DNA from: Sphingobacterium phlebotomi | GTDB lineage: Bacteria; Bacteroidota; Bacteroidia; Sphingobacteriales; Sphingobacteriaceae | Reading direction: 5' to 3' | Assembly (NCBI RefSeq): GCF_008180195.1 | Contig: NZ_VTAV01000001.1 | Location: forward strand, 682,001-746,000 | Length of the DNA: 64,000 nt | Shown here: positions 34,502 through 43,418 of the stretch, piece by piece | Layout of the letters: every line of letters begins with the position of its first letter | Position numbering within the stretch: position 1 is the stretch's first letter | The notes under the pieces: model-generated | What the model was told of the DNA's origin: nothing | Seen by the model: the letters and a program-made list of their open reading frames with translations, nothing else | Databases searched by the model: none | Made by a program: the position numbers and the translations under genes

Positions 34502-37078
34502 TTATTTAATATTATAACGCACCCCCGTATAAAACATCCGACCTGTGATCGGACCCCATAGCAGGTTCGTGTCAAAATGGTTGCCGAAAGGTTCTTCAAA
34601 CGCCAAGATCGGGTCTTTCTGGTAGAAGTTTGTTAAATTTTCTCCACCCAAATATATAGTGAAGTTTTTGTCTGCGCCGAAGCTTTTGCTGATTTGTGCA
34701 TTCATGGTAACATACGCATCAGAATAGGTCGCCAGCTGATATTCAACGGGATTGTCTACGGTAGACGGAAGACGTTTTTTACCCACCACATTCAATGTGT
34801 AATCAAAACTCCATCCACTATGTAAGTTGTATCCCATATTGACGAAACCTCTGTGCTTGGCTGTCAATGGTTTTTGTAGACGTCCGTCTTGATAGTCTGT
34901 CTGTACGTCCAGTAACCTGTACGCCATTCTTGTTTCGAAGTGCTGCGCCGGCATAAATCTAAATTCAGCTTGTAAACTATTGGAGTATGATTTGCCTTCT
35001 AGATTATAGAATGCCACCGTTCTAGGGTTCTCCCAATCTACAACTACCTGATTGGTGAAGTTGTTGTGAAAGAGTTCGAGGGATACACCCGATTCTCTCC
35101 CAAATAATTGGAAATCTTGATCAAAAGTAAGGCCGGTGTTCCAAGATACTTCCGGTTTTAGCCCATAGGCAGTGCCGTTTTGGTTGGTAAGCTGCGTGTA
35201 GTCTATCGCGCGGCTCGATGCGAATATGCCCAGATTTTCTGCAAATATATTCGCTGTTCGCTGTCCCCTTCCGGAGCTTAAGCGGAACGTCGTGGTGTTA
35301 GTGGGCGCATAACGAAGTACAGCCCTTGGAGTTGTAAACCAACCGTAAATGCTATTATAGTCTTGACGAAGACCTAATACTGCGTCGAATTTCTCACTAG
35401 GGGTATAGGTGTATTCGAGAAATGCTCCCGAGACGGTTTCCGTTCTGTTAAAATCGTATTGAAGGATATTTTCATTGTATTTATCGTACGACACGGAAAA
35501 TCCAGCTCTGTATTTATGATTTACATTGCCGATGACATCTTGATAAAGCAAGTTGGCATAGCCGCTATTTTGCTCATTATCATAGGTCGTTAAACCAAAA
35601 AAGCTGTTTTGGCGGAAATGTGATCCGGAGAGTTGTAAGCCTATGCTACGGAGTTTGTTGCTTGGGAAAACATAACCAATCTTCGCAAAACCTTCCACAC
35701 GGTCGATATCGAACCCCAGTCCGTAACGATTGGTGGTTAACTTGTCGGTGTTTTTATTAAAATCGATTTCTCCTCCGGTACGGTCATCACTTAAATATTT
35801 GATGCCAAACTGTGCGATTAGACCCTTGCCATCTTCATAATGCCATCTGTTGATACCCGAAAAAGTATTACCCACAGGCATATCTCTAAAGCCGTTATTG
35901 CTGAAATTCATGTTCTTGTTGTACATGAAATTATCATGTAACAAGAGGCCTACAGACCATTTGTCATTTATTTTTTGAGCCAGATTTAAATTGACATCCG
36001 TACGTCCCATGTTATTGGCATACGCATTAAAATAGAGGCGATCTGTGTGATGTGGTTTTTTCAATTCTACATTGATTTGTCCCGACATGCTTTCAAATCC
36101 GTTCGCTACTGATCCCATACCTTTGCTGATGTGTATAGCTTCAATCCATGGTCCGGCCATACTATTTAATCCCAGTGGTGACGCGAATCCCCGCGGGCCG
36201 GGGAGGTTCTCCACCGTTAATTGAGTGTAAATACCACTTAAGCCTAATAGTTGGACTTGCTTGGCACCTGTTACCGCATCACTCGCGACTACATCCACAG
36301 AGGCGTTTGTCTCAAAACTTTCGCTAAGATCACAACAAGCGGCTTTAAACAGTTCTCTGGCCGTAATTGTCTCCACGCGGTTAGCGTTCAATTTATCGAC
36401 ATAAGCTGTGCGTTGCCTTCTGGAAACGACCACCTCTCCTAAGACATTATCTTTTGCGTGGATCACCAATATCTCATGTAGATTCTTTACTTCGATGGTG
36501 TCGGGCTGCATGCCAGCGTAGCTCACTATGAGATGTCTGTAGCCTTTTTCATGTTTGATGTCAAACACACCCTCTCCATTACTTTGCTTTTGTGACGCTT
36601 TATTTTCCAACCAATGCACGTTTACACCCGCAATGGGTGTGAGATCACCGCGATTATTTTCTTGTACCACGACACCACGAACAATGTGTTCATGGTCATG
36701 GTTATGATGGTCATCATCATGTTCGTCGGTGCTTTTTTCCCCGCCGAGTCGGTCGTATAAACAGCACTGATGGAGCTTTTCATAAACTTCTTGCTTAGCT
36801 CGTGTTTCATCGGTATCATGTCCGGCGTCGGCAATCGACTGCTTAATGTTTTTTGCGGAAATAACACTTGGATTGAAAACTACTGTCGCCATACCATCTT
36901 GTAAATTCCATGTGGCTTGCGAAACACCGTTGATTTTCGCTGCTTTCTCAATCCGTTGTTTACACATGGCACAATTTCCCGCTACTTCAAAAGTGATGGT
37001 GCTATCTTGCTTGGCAAAACTGATGCTGTATATACTGATAAAAAGTAAAGTGAACAGTCCTTTATATATTCGATTCAT
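34502..37078 (-). CDS. TonB-dependent receptor with N-terminal HMA domain and His-rich linker
   Basis: An 858-residue outer-membrane receptor with an unusual front end. After the signal peptide comes a heavy-metal-associated domain with CAMC (Cys36/Cys39). Next is a His/Asp-rich stretch (~residues 117-132), a carboxypeptidase-like regulatory domain (~135-215), the plug (~240-350, with PGPRGFASPLG and ISKGMGSVANG) and a 22-strand-type barrel. The metal-binding parts, plus the Cys/His-rich neighbour at 37188, point to copper or another soft metal as ligand; this is inference. The barrel end is complete (GVRYNIK). Confidence 0.92.
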   Translation of the reverse strand: MNRIYKGLFTLLFISIYSISFAKQDSTITFEVAGNCAMCKQRIEKAAKINGVSQATWNLQDGMATVVFNPSVISAKNIKQSIADAGHDTDETRAKQEVYEKLHQCCLYDRLGGEKSTDEHDDDHHNHDHEHIVRGVVVQENNRGDLTPIAGVNVHWLENKASQKQSNGEGVFDIKHEKGYRHLIVSYAGMQPDTIEVKNLHEILVIHAKDNVLGEVVVSRRQRTAYVDKLNANRVETITARELFKAACCDLSESFETNASVDVVASDAVTGAKQVQLLGLSGIYTQLTVENLPGPRGFASPLGLNSMAGPWIEAIHISKGMGSVANGFESMSGQINVELKKPHHTDRLYFNAYANNMGRTDVNLNLAQKINDKWSVGLLLHDNFMYNKNMNFSNNGFRDMPVGNTFSGINRWHYEDGKGLIAQFGIKYLSDDRTGGEIDFNKNTDKLTTNRYGLGFDIDRVEGFAKIGYVFPSNKLRSIGLQLSGSHFRQNSFFGLTTYDNEQNSGYANLLYQDVIGNVNHKYRAGFSVSYDKYNENILQYDFNRTETVSGAFLEYTYTPSEKFDAVLGLRQDYNSIYGWFTTPRAVLRYAPTNTTTFRLSSGRGQRTANIFAENLGIFASSRAIDYTQLTNQNGTAYGLKPEVSWNTGLTFDQDFQLFGRESGVSLELFHNNFTNQVVVDWENPRTVAFYNLEGKSYSNSLQAEFRFMPAQHFETRMAYRLLDVQTDYQDGRLQKPLTAKHRGFVNMGYNLHSGWSFDYTLNVVGKKRLPSTVDNPVEYQLATYSDAYVTMNAQISKSFGADKNFTIYLGGENLTNFYQKDPILAFEEPFGNHFDTNLLWGPITGRMFYTGVRYNIK

Positions 37079-37187
37079 TATATTTTGTCATTTGATTATT
37101 GTTAAAATAAATAGACTAACATTCCTTGGTTTCCTTATAAAATGGAAATGGAATAGTATCGCTGTTTTAATCCTTTAACAATGAAAA

Positions 37188-37625
37188 TCAAATTCGGAAG
37201 TTACAATGAAGAAGATAGGTCGGTGCGGATCGTTTTGCCAGCAGGAACTGATCAGGTCCGGTGTTTATTTTTTGTGTGTCAACATGTGGTTGAAAAACCA
37301 CTAGCCAAATGATAGAGAGCGTCGCTGGCGATAATGTCATGAAATTAAAAGAGGAAGGTGTACTTTCAACCTCTTCTTGTCCTTTCTTTAAATCAATTCT
37401 GATGTCTTTGCAGCAATTGTCACCTTTCATATCACACGTATGAGATGAAGACGACTCTTTTTCATGTTCATGATCCAAACAAATAGGACAACTTTGATGA
37501 TGTTCCGCAGCGTTATCTTGTAGCATGATTAAGGAGCCTCCATGACATTGGTGCATATAGACCGTAGCCCCTGTGCAAGTCAAGGTGTAAAAAAATAAAA
37601 TTATGCTCGATAAGAATGCTCTCAT
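37188..37625 (-). CDS. Small Cys/His-rich secreted protein (HYC_CC_PP-like)
   Basis: A 145-residue protein with signal peptide, then MHQCHGGSL, a CPICLDHEHEKE segment and DNCCKDIRIDLKKGQ, followed by a hydrophobic region (~95-115). The order of Cys/His motifs matches the Bacteroidota HYC_CC_PP family, whose genes usually sit next to metal-related TonB receptors, as here (110-base gap to the HMA receptor). It likely binds metal in the periplasm, but this is inferred from composition. Confidence 0.7.
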   Translation of the reverse strand: MRAFLSSIILFFYTLTCTGATVYMHQCHGGSLIMLQDNAAEHHQSCPICLDHEHEKESSSSHTCDMKGDNCCKDIRIDLKKGQEEVESTPSSFNFMTLSPATLSIIWLVVFQPHVDTQKINTGPDQFLLAKRSAPTYLLHCNFRI

Positions 37626-37743
37626 TAAAACAAAGGTAGGAAAGATTTTCTATCTCTAAAAAGTTGTGTAAAAAAAATAGGATTAAGGTATTGCATTTGC
37701 GTAAAGAAGATATTAAATTTATATCATCATAAAACTAATCGAT

Positions 37744-37854
37744 ATGGAGCAACTACTGTCTGAGCCTAGGGTTCTTCTCTCTTTAGCGGCGTCACTCTTA
37801 ATCATAGCTATTGGTATATTTAAGGTATACTCCAGATATGTAAAAGAACCGTAA
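37744..37854 (+). CDS. Small single-pass membrane protein (36 aa)
   Basis: A short ORF: MEQLLSEPRV, then the hydrophobic LLSLAASLLIIAIGIF and a basic end KVYSRYVKEP. Same design as the ORF at 5240: a short polar start, one membrane helix and a positive C-terminus. It is flanked by non-coding sequence on both sides and precedes a long stem-loop. No family is known to me. Confidence 0.45.
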   Translation: MEQLLSEPRVLLSLAASLLIIAIGIFKVYSRYVKEP

Positions 37855-37890
37855 GAGACACCTGGAGGAAATCGAGAATTTACGTTCTCA

Positions 37891-37939
37891 ATCTTTATAG
37901 CCTGCCCTGAAACGGAGCTTAAGGACAGACTATAAAGAT
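37891..37939. terminator. Long stem-loop between the small ORF and trpA
   Basis: ATCTTTATAG (37891-37900) pairs with CTATAAAGAT (37930-37939), and the stem continues inward as CTG.CCT / AGG.CAG with single mismatches. It lies 11 bases beyond the trpA stop codon and 36 bases beyond the small ORF, so it may terminate both, though no long T-run follows. Confidence 0.55.
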
Positions 37940-37950
37940 GTTGATGTTAT

Positions 37951-38724
37951 TTATGCCGTTTTGATACTTTTAATAAAAGGTTCTATCTTATCCGTATAGT
38001 TGTCGTCTGACAATAATCGAACAAAAGCACTGCCAATAATAGCACCTTTAGCATAGTTGGTGGCCTTTTGAAAGGTACCCTTATCGGAAATTCCGAATCC
38101 GATAACCAATGGGTTCTTTAAGTTCATATCTTTCAAGCGTTGAAAATACTGCCCTGCTTGTTCACCCACTTCTAGATTTTTACCAGTGGTCGCATTGGAC
38201 GATAGAAGGTAAATAAAGCAATTAGAGAGGTTGTCTATTTTCCGTATCCGTTCATCGGATGTTTGTGGTGTAACCAAAAAAATATTACTGATATTGTATT
38301 GCTTAAATATATTTTGATAAAGATCCTCATATTCGTATATGGGCAAATCTGGGATAATGGCACCATTCACACCTACTTCCTGGCAAGATTTGCAAAAGTT
38401 TTCTACGCCGTATTGCAAGACCGTATTAAAGTATCCCATCAGAAAAACGGGAATGGATACGCGTGACCTTAGTTCTCCCAACTGTTGAAAAAGCAGTTGA
38501 AGTGTCATGCCATTTTTTAAGGCAACCTCCGAGCTATGCTGGATAACAGGTCCATCTGCTACAGGGTCGGAATAGGGAAAACCAATTTCGAGGAAATCTG
38601 CTCCGGCTTGTTCTAATTTTTCAGCGATAGCAATCGTACTATCCAAATGCGGATAGCCCGCCGTATAATAGATGGATAAGAGTCCTTTTGATGTATCGTT
38701 TGTAAATATATCTTGTGTTTGCAT
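37951..38724 (-). CDS. trpA: Tryptophan synthase alpha chain
   Basis: A TIM-barrel subunit that cleaves indole-3-glycerol phosphate to indole, which passes to TrpB. Motifs: LSIYYTAGYPHLD, the catalytic Glu in GADFLEIGFPYSDPVADGP, Asp in GAIIPDLPIYE, and a phosphate-binding VIGFGISDKG / GAIIGSAFV end. The ATG at 38724 starts five bases after the trpB stop and is preferred to the TTG at 38739. Last gene of the trpDFBA operon. Confidence 0.95.
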   Translation of the reverse strand: MQTQDIFTNDTSKGLLSIYYTAGYPHLDSTIAIAEKLEQAGADFLEIGFPYSDPVADGPVIQHSSEVALKNGMTLQLLFQQLGELRSRVSIPVFLMGYFNTVLQYGVENFCKSCQEVGVNGAIIPDLPIYEYEDLYQNIFKQYNISNIFLVTPQTSDERIRKIDNLSNCFIYLLSSNATTGKNLEVGEQAGQYFQRLKDMNLKNPLVIGFGISDKGTFQKATNYAKGAIIGSAFVRLLSDDNYTDKIEPFIKSIKTA

Positions 38725-38728
38725 AGTG

Positions 38729-39913
38729 TTAAAATCCAAAATATTTCATATAGTTATCCAAATCCTTATCTCCGCGACCTGATAAACAGATCACGACATT
38801 TTCCTTACCTTGAAAGGTCATCTTTTCCAAGTAGGCTAAGGCATGTGAACTTTCGATTGCTGGTATGATACCTTCTAATTTTGTGAGCAACAATCCAGCT
38901 TGCATCGCTTCGTCATCGGTAATACTGACATACTTTCCACGCCCACTTTTATACAGCCAGGCATGTTGAGGTCCGATGCCTGGATAATCTAATCCGGCGG
39001 AGATAGAGTAGGGCTCGACGACTTGACCGTCTTGCGTCTGCATGAGAATAGAACGGCTTCCATGCAATACCCCCTCCTTACCTAAAGCGGTTGTGGCCGC
39101 AGATTCTCCACTGTCTACACCGTGCCCTGCTGCTTCCACAGCGATAAGCTGTACTTCCTCATCCTCTAGAAAATGATAGAACATTCCCGCCGCATTCGAA
39201 CCGCCACCCACACAGGCAAGAACGTAGTCCGGTAAACTATTGCCGGTTTTTTCGGCAAGTTGCTTTTTCGTTTCTTCGGATATAATAGATTGAAAGCGGG
39301 CAACTAAATCGGGGTAGGGGTGCGGTCCCACTACCGAGCCAATAATATAATGCGTATCTACGGGGTTGTTTATCCAATCGCGTAATGCCTCATTGGTGGC
39401 GTCTTTCAAAGTCTTGCTGCCAGACTGTGCCGCAACTACGGTAGCACCCATCATTTTCATACGGGCTACATTGGGTGCCTGGCGTTGGATGTCGATCTCG
39501 CCCATATATACGACACATTCTAGTCCTTTTAGTGCACATACGGTAGCCGTAGCGACCCCATGTTGGCCTGCACCGGTTTCCGCTATAATCCTTTTTTTGC
39601 CCAGACGTTCTGCCAAGAGAATCTGTCCGATCGTGTTATTGATTTTGTGTGCTCCTGTATGATTGAGATCTTCTCGTTTTAGAAAGATGTTTGCGCCATA
39701 ACGTGTTGACAAACGTTTGGCAAGGTACAAGGGCGAGGGACGTCCTACATAATCTTTCAGCAGTTCCTGAAATTCTTGTTGAAAGCTCTCTTCTTGCATA
39801 ATCTCCATGTATTTTTTTTGGAGTTCCGCTACATTTGGATACAACATTTCGGGGATGTAAGCACCTCCAAATGGGCCATAATATCCTTTTTCGTTTACGT
39901 GATATTTACTCAT
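38729..39913 (-). CDS. trpB: Tryptophan synthase beta chain
   Basis: A 394-residue PLP enzyme of the TrpB1 type that condenses indole with serine. PLP-lysine in [33 protein letters not shown], the phosphate-binding [12 protein letters not shown] and the C-terminal [11 protein letters not shown] are all present. The start codon overlaps the trpF stop region by eight bases. Paired with trpA for substrate channelling. Confidence 0.97.
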   Translation of the reverse strand: MSKYHVNEKGYYGPFGGAYIPEMLYPNVAELQKKYMEIMQEESFQQEFQELLKDYVGRPSPLYLAKRLSTRYGANIFLKREDLNHTGAHKINNTIGQILLAERLGKKRIIAETGAGQHGVATATVCALKGLECVVYMGEIDIQRQAPNVARMKMMGATVVAAQSGSKTLKDATNEALRDWINNPVDTHYIIGSVVGPHPYPDLVARFQSIISEETKKQLAEKTGNSLPDYVLACVGGGSNAAGMFYHFLEDEEVQLIAVEAAGHGVDSGESAATTALGKEGVLHGSRSILMQTQDGQVVEPYSISAGLDYPGIGPQHAWLYKSGRGKYVSITDDEAMQAGLLLTKLEGIIPAIESSHALAYLEKMTFQGKENVVICLSGRGDKDLDNYMKYFGF

Positions 39914-40526
39914 GTCTGATTATTTTCAATGCTTGCTGTAATTTATCAATGTCTTTTAATCCCGGTTTTATTTCAAATTTTGAGTTGATGTCTAAACCGA
40001 TCAAGCGCTCGTCTGTAATAGTTAATGCACTTGGGATATTGGTGAGGTCGAGTCCGCCACTTAGAAAATAGGGAACATCATAAGGATAGCTTTTCAATAA
40101 TTCCCAGTCGAAAACACGACCCGTCCCGCCATGTTGTGGACTGCTGGTGTCAAAAAGGAAATAATCGACGATGCCCACGTAGGGAGCGAGGATTTCCCAT
40201 GATGTGTCAGTATTAATCCCGAATGCCTTGATGATTTCAATATGCGCTGTTTTTACTTGTTCACAGAACATAGGTGATTCTTGTCCATGTAATTGTAAGG
40301 CTTGCAGCCCCTGGGCTATTTTTTTATCTATATACGTTTTCTCTGCATTTACGAATACACCCGTTTTTTTAATTTGATCGGGAATGGGAATGTTTGGAAG
40401 TTCCGGTGTATAACGGGCTGATTTTTCATAAAAGATGAACCCCATGTAGTCGATGGGAAGCAAGCTGAGCGCCTGAATATTTGTCGGCTCGCGCATACCA
40501 CATACTTTTATTTTTAAATCTTTCAT
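39906..40526 (-). CDS. trpF: Phosphoribosylanthranilate isomerase
   Basis: A 206-residue TIM-barrel enzyme for the third step of tryptophan synthesis. [11 protein letters not shown] carries the catalytic Cys, [12 protein letters not shown] the substrate-phosphate region, LQLHGQE, the catalytic Asp in [15 protein letters not shown], and [11 protein letters not shown]. It lies one base after trpD and overlaps trpB by eight bases. It is not fused to trpC. Confidence 0.93.
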   Translation of the reverse strand: MKDLKIKVCGMREPTNIQALSLLPIDYMGFIFYEKSARYTPELPNIPIPDQIKKTGVFVNAEKTYIDKKIAQGLQALQLHGQESPMFCEQVKTAHIEIIKAFGINTDTSWEILAPYVGIVDYFLFDTSSPQHGGTGRVFDWELLKSYPYDVPYFLSGGLDLTNIPSALTITDERLIGLDINSKFEIKPGLKDIDKLQQALKIIRHE

Positions 40527-40527
40527 G

Positions 40528-41517
40528 TTATGCGGAAATCAATTTATGAAAACTTTGGAACGCTTTTTTTCCTAACAAGGATGATTCTGCTTCGTAATAA
40601 CAATCTCCGAATGTTTTTTCAGGGTGTATCGTCTTTATGGCAAAAGCGGCGTTAGTCAGTACCACATTGTTTTGCTTTTCGTTGCCTTCTCCACCGATTA
40701 TACGATGAAAGATAGCCGCCGCTTCTTCCACGGTATCTCCTCCTGCGAGGTCGATCGGAGCTATCGGAGAAAAACCGAGGTCTTCAACCTTAATATATTT
40801 CTCTCCTTGATTATCGATGATTTTAAAATCACCTGTGAGCGATATTTCGTCATAACCATCCAGCGCATGGATAACGCTATACTGCTTGGATGTTTTTTGA
40901 TAGAGATAATTGTATAGACGAGCAAGTTCCAGACTAAACACACCCACAGCTTGAAATTTAGGGTTTGTGGGATTGGTAAGTGGACCTAACATGTTGAAGA
41001 ATGTTTTAACGCCTAATGCCCGTCGGATCGGTGCAACTGTTTTCATGGCAGGATGGAAAAGCGGAGCATGCAAAAAACAGATGTGGGCCTCATCCAACTG
41101 ACGCTGAAGCGCATCACGATTGTTGGTAAACGTATAGCCCAAATATTCCATGACGTTGGAAGATCCACAGCCCGAAGAGACGCCTACGTTGCCGTGCTTC
41201 GCCACGTGATAGCCTGCTCCTGCTACAACAAAGGATGCCAGTGTGGAAATATTAAACGTGTTTTTACCATCTCCACCAGTACCGCATAAATCAATCAAGT
41301 CATATCCCGGAAATTCTACCTTATGACAGAGGTCATACATCGCGTTGCGAAAGCCGCTAAGCTCCTCTACACGGATACTTCGCATGCCGTATATCGTCAT
41401 AAAAGCCGCTATTTGATGCGAATCGTATTTTCCAGTCGCGATATTCGTAAGAATAGTATATGCTTCTTCCGTTGTGAATGTTTTATACTCAAATAAATGA
41501 GCTAGTATTTCTTTCAT
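40528..41517 (-). CDS. trpD: Anthranilate phosphoribosyltransferase
   Basis: A ~329-residue enzyme that attaches phosphoribose to anthranilate. The PRPP-binding motif DLCGTGGDGKNTFNIST, HGNVGVSSGCGSSNVMEYLGY, RRALGVKTFFNMLGPLTNPT and VIHALDGYDEISLTG are intact. The ATG at 41517 is preferred to the TTG at 41526. It is the first structural gene after the trp attenuator. trpE, trpG and trpC are not in this operon and must lie elsewhere. Confidence 0.95.
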   Translation of the reverse strand: MKEILAHLFEYKTFTTEEAYTILTNIATGKYDSHQIAAFMTIYGMRSIRVEELSGFRNAMYDLCHKVEFPGYDLIDLCGTGGDGKNTFNISTLASFVVAGAGYHVAKHGNVGVSSGCGSSNVMEYLGYTFTNNRDALQRQLDEAHICFLHAPLFHPAMKTVAPIRRALGVKTFFNMLGPLTNPTNPKFQAVGVFSLELARLYNYLYQKTSKQYSVIHALDGYDEISLTGDFKIIDNQGEKYIKVEDLGFSPIAPIDLAGGDTVEEAAAIFHRIIGGEGNEKQNNVVLTNAAFAIKTIHPEKTFGDCYYEAESSLLGKKAFQSFHKLISA

Positions 41518-41538
41518 ATCATGCAAAACAAAGTCTAT

Positions 41539-41571
41539 AAAAAAAGGCTTGCCTAATCTTTAGGCAAGCCC
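41539..41571 (-). terminator. Attenuator terminator of the trp operon
   Basis: On the minus strand GGCTTGCCTAA / TTAGGCAAGCC is followed directly by TTTTTTT, 22 bases before the trpD ATG. It lies between the WWW leader peptide and trpD and must be read through for expression. An alternative pairing upstream (GGCAA-aaac-CTATT with AATAG-tgggc-TTGCC) would consume its first arm and act as antiterminator. Confidence 0.85.
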
Positions 41572-41619
41572 ACTATTTTTTGATGTAAAAATTTCAAGCA
41601 ATAGGTTTTTGCCACAACA

Positions 41620-41667
41620 TTAACTGTTGTGCCACCACCAAGCTCTATTTACACTGTTTGATTTCAT
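41620..41667 (-). CDS. trpL: trp operon leader peptide
   Basis: A 15-codon ORF read on the minus strand: MKSNSVNRAWWWHNS, with three consecutive tryptophan codons. It is followed by a hairpin CACAAC/GTTGTG that starts just after the Trp codons, then the terminator at 41539. This is the classic arrangement for ribosome-mediated attenuation: stalling at the Trp codons when charged tRNA(Trp) is scarce would favour the antiterminator and transcription into trpDFBA. The peptide itself likely has no other function. Confidence 0.85.
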   Translation of the reverse strand: MKSNSVNRAWWWHNS

Positions 41668-41686
41668 TTTTATTACTATACAATAG

Positions 41687-41717
41687 CAAATGTCTAATAT
41701 TTGTTAATCAAATGCAA
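41687..41717 (-). promoter_or_regulatory. Probable trp operon promoter
   Basis: On the minus strand: TTG (41717-41715), 20 bases, GACATTTG (41694-41687), one mismatch from TAnnTTTG. The start point would be ~15 bases before the leader-peptide ATG. The -7 box overlaps a near-palindrome CAAATGTCTAATATTTG that could be an operator. Confidence 0.55.
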
Positions 41718-41761
41718 GAAAAAATGTGAAAATTATCTAAAAAGATGCCTGTAGACTCCTA

Positions 41762-42220
41762 TTAATACGTTACAAAGTGCGCTTGGTTATCGCCTTTAGA
41801 TACCAGTGTAAACGATGCGATTTTATCCTGTGCGATATAAACGGCGAGCATCTGACGTTTGCGGTAATGTAAAAAATACATTTTAGCTGTCGGTTTTCCC
41901 TCGGGGTCGATATCACGAGTTCCTCGCTTAGGTAATTCTTGGAATGGAATATAGGCTATTTCATCGAGGTTTTTGGGTTGGAGATTGATGCGTATTTCTT
42001 CTATACTAGCTTCCAGATAGTCGTATTCTTCATCTGTTTCTGTCTGCTCCAACAATACATGTCTGCTCAGAATGATGTCCGGGCGTAGTGTTTCGTCCGC
42101 TACGTCCGCAATAAAATCTTTAATACGTTTAATGTCATCTTGCGTGGACGTTTCAGTGGTTTGTGCTGTAACGTGTGCGACGGAACAGAAGAGGAGAAAA
42201 CTTGATAATATTTTTAACAT
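41762..42220 (-). CDS. Hypothetical secreted protein
   Basis: A 152-residue protein with signal peptide (MLKILSSFLLFCSVAHVTA) and a mature part rich in Asp/Glu in its first half, then beta-strand-like segments (AKMYFLHYRKRQMLAVYIAQDKIASFTLVSKGD). No known motif is visible. It is encoded just upstream of the trp promoter region on the same strand, but a terminator is not evident between them. Unrecognised family. Confidence 0.6.
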   Translation of the reverse strand: MLKILSSFLLFCSVAHVTAQTTETSTQDDIKRIKDFIADVADETLRPDIILSRHVLLEQTETDEEYDYLEASIEEIRINLQPKNLDEIAYIPFQELPKRGTRDIDPEGKPTAKMYFLHYRKRQMLAVYIAQDKIASFTLVSKGDNQAHFVTY

Positions 42221-42256
42221 AAAAAGCTTACTTTATGTAAATAAGACAGCTTTTCA

Positions 42257-42282
42257 AAGAGAAGGATTAATACCTTCTCTTT
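42257..42282 (-). terminator. Terminator after the DUF2795 gene
   Basis: AAGAGAAGG / CCTTCTCTT with an eight-base AT loop, abutting the stop codon of the gene at 42283. The downstream T-run is short, so its strength is uncertain. Confidence 0.6.
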
Positions 42283-42504
42283 TTAATATTCGTCTTCGTT
42301 AAAGAAGAAATCGTCTTTTGTTGGATAGTCTGGCCAAATCTCTTCGATGTTTTCGTAAGGCTCTCCATCATCCTCCAGCGCTTGCAGGTTTTCAATAACC
42401 TCAACTGGAGCTCCTGAACGAATACCATAGTCAATTAACTCATCCTTAGTTGCTGGCCATGGTGCGTCTTCTAAATGTGAAGCAAGTTCTAGTGTCCAAT
42501 ACAT
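42283..42504 (-). CDS. DUF2795 small acidic protein
   Basis: A 73-residue acidic protein (MYWTLELASHLEDAPWPATKDELIDYGIRSGAPVEVIENL cut here to its key part, then ENIEEIWPDYPTKDDFFFNEDEY). The pattern W.L.....L..APWPATK.ELI.YA...GAP..V.ENL is that of DUF2795, found singly across Bacteroidota and other phyla. Function unknown. It is followed by a terminator and lies alone. Confidence 0.85.
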   Translation of the reverse strand: MYWTLELASHLEDAPWPATKDELIDYGIRSGAPVEVIENLQALEDDGEPYENIEEIWPDYPTKDDFFFNEDEY

Positions 42505-42627
42505 ATATCTACTATTTTAGTGAATTCCTTTTTTTCGCAAAAATAACATTATTATCCACTAAATCAAGTCAGACGATTGTTATTAAATTTGTTTTGATGT
42601 AATTTGTTGTGTTACAGCTTTATAAAA

Positions 42628-43386
42628 TTATATGTTTTCAAAATCAGAGCCTTTTTCTTTGAGGGCATCAAGTCTGGGGTGTACCGATTTGATCTCGGGA
42701 TTGGGGTAGTCGTCTTCGATTAATCCGTCGCGCATACGGACGATTCGATGAGCATGTTGTGCGATATCTTCTTCGTGGGTGACCAATATAATAGTATTAC
42801 CTCTCGAATGTATATCTTCCATCAATCCCATGATTTCAATGGATGTTTTTGTGTCTAGGTTTCCCGTAGGTTCGTCTGCTAAAATAATGGAAGGGTCATT
42901 GATGAGGGCACGCGCTACGGCCACTCGCTGCCGTTGTCCACCGGATAGCTCGTTAGGTTTATGATCTACACGATTTCCCAATCCCACGTTGTCCAAAGCA
43001 TGTAAGGCCTTTTCTTCCCGTGCTTTTTTACTGTAACCGGCGTAAATCAATGGGAGTGCTACGTTTTCCAAAGCCGAATTTTTCGGTAAGAGATTGAATG
43101 TTTGAAAGACAAAACCGATTTCTTTGTTACGAACCTCTGCCAATTCGTTCTCGCTCATTTCTGAAACGTTAATGTTGTTCAGTATATACTGGCCCTTAGT
43201 TGGCGTATCTAAACAGCCTAAGATATTCATCAAAGTAGATTTGCCGGAACCAGATGGTCCCATGAGGGCAACAAACTCACCCTTTTTTATGTTTAAGGAC
43301 ACCGACTTTAGGGCGTGTATTCTTTCCGCTCCGATGATGTATTCTCTTCCAATATCTTCTATTTGAATTAAATAATGCTCTTCCAT
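42628..43386 (-). CDS. MacB-type ABC transporter ATP-binding protein
   Basis: A 252-residue ABC ATPase: Walker [17 protein letters not shown]-loop [19 protein letters not shown], signature [15 protein letters not shown], Walker [12 protein letters not shown] and H-loop VTHEED. The LMNILGCLD wording is typical of MacB-type ATPases that pair with FtsX-like permeases in mechanotransmission or efflux. No permease is adjacent. The C-terminal tail ([21 protein letters not shown]) is unusual in length. It shares the strand with the PlsC gene upstream, 33 bases away. Confidence 0.88.
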   Translation of the reverse strand: MEEHYLIQIEDIGREYIIGAERIHALKSVSLNIKKGEFVALMGPSGSGKSTLMNILGCLDTPTKGQYILNNINVSEMSENELAEVRNKEIGFVFQTFNLLPKNSALENVALPLIYAGYSKKAREEKALHALDNVGLGNRVDHKPNELSGGQRQRVAVARALINDPSIILADEPTGNLDTKTSIEIMGLMEDIHSRGNTIILVTHEEDIAQHAHRIVRMRDGLIEDDYPNPEIKSVHPRLDALKEKGSDFENI

Positions 43387-43418
43387 GCGTTTCGCGTTAA
43401 GTGGGGATAAGATACAAT

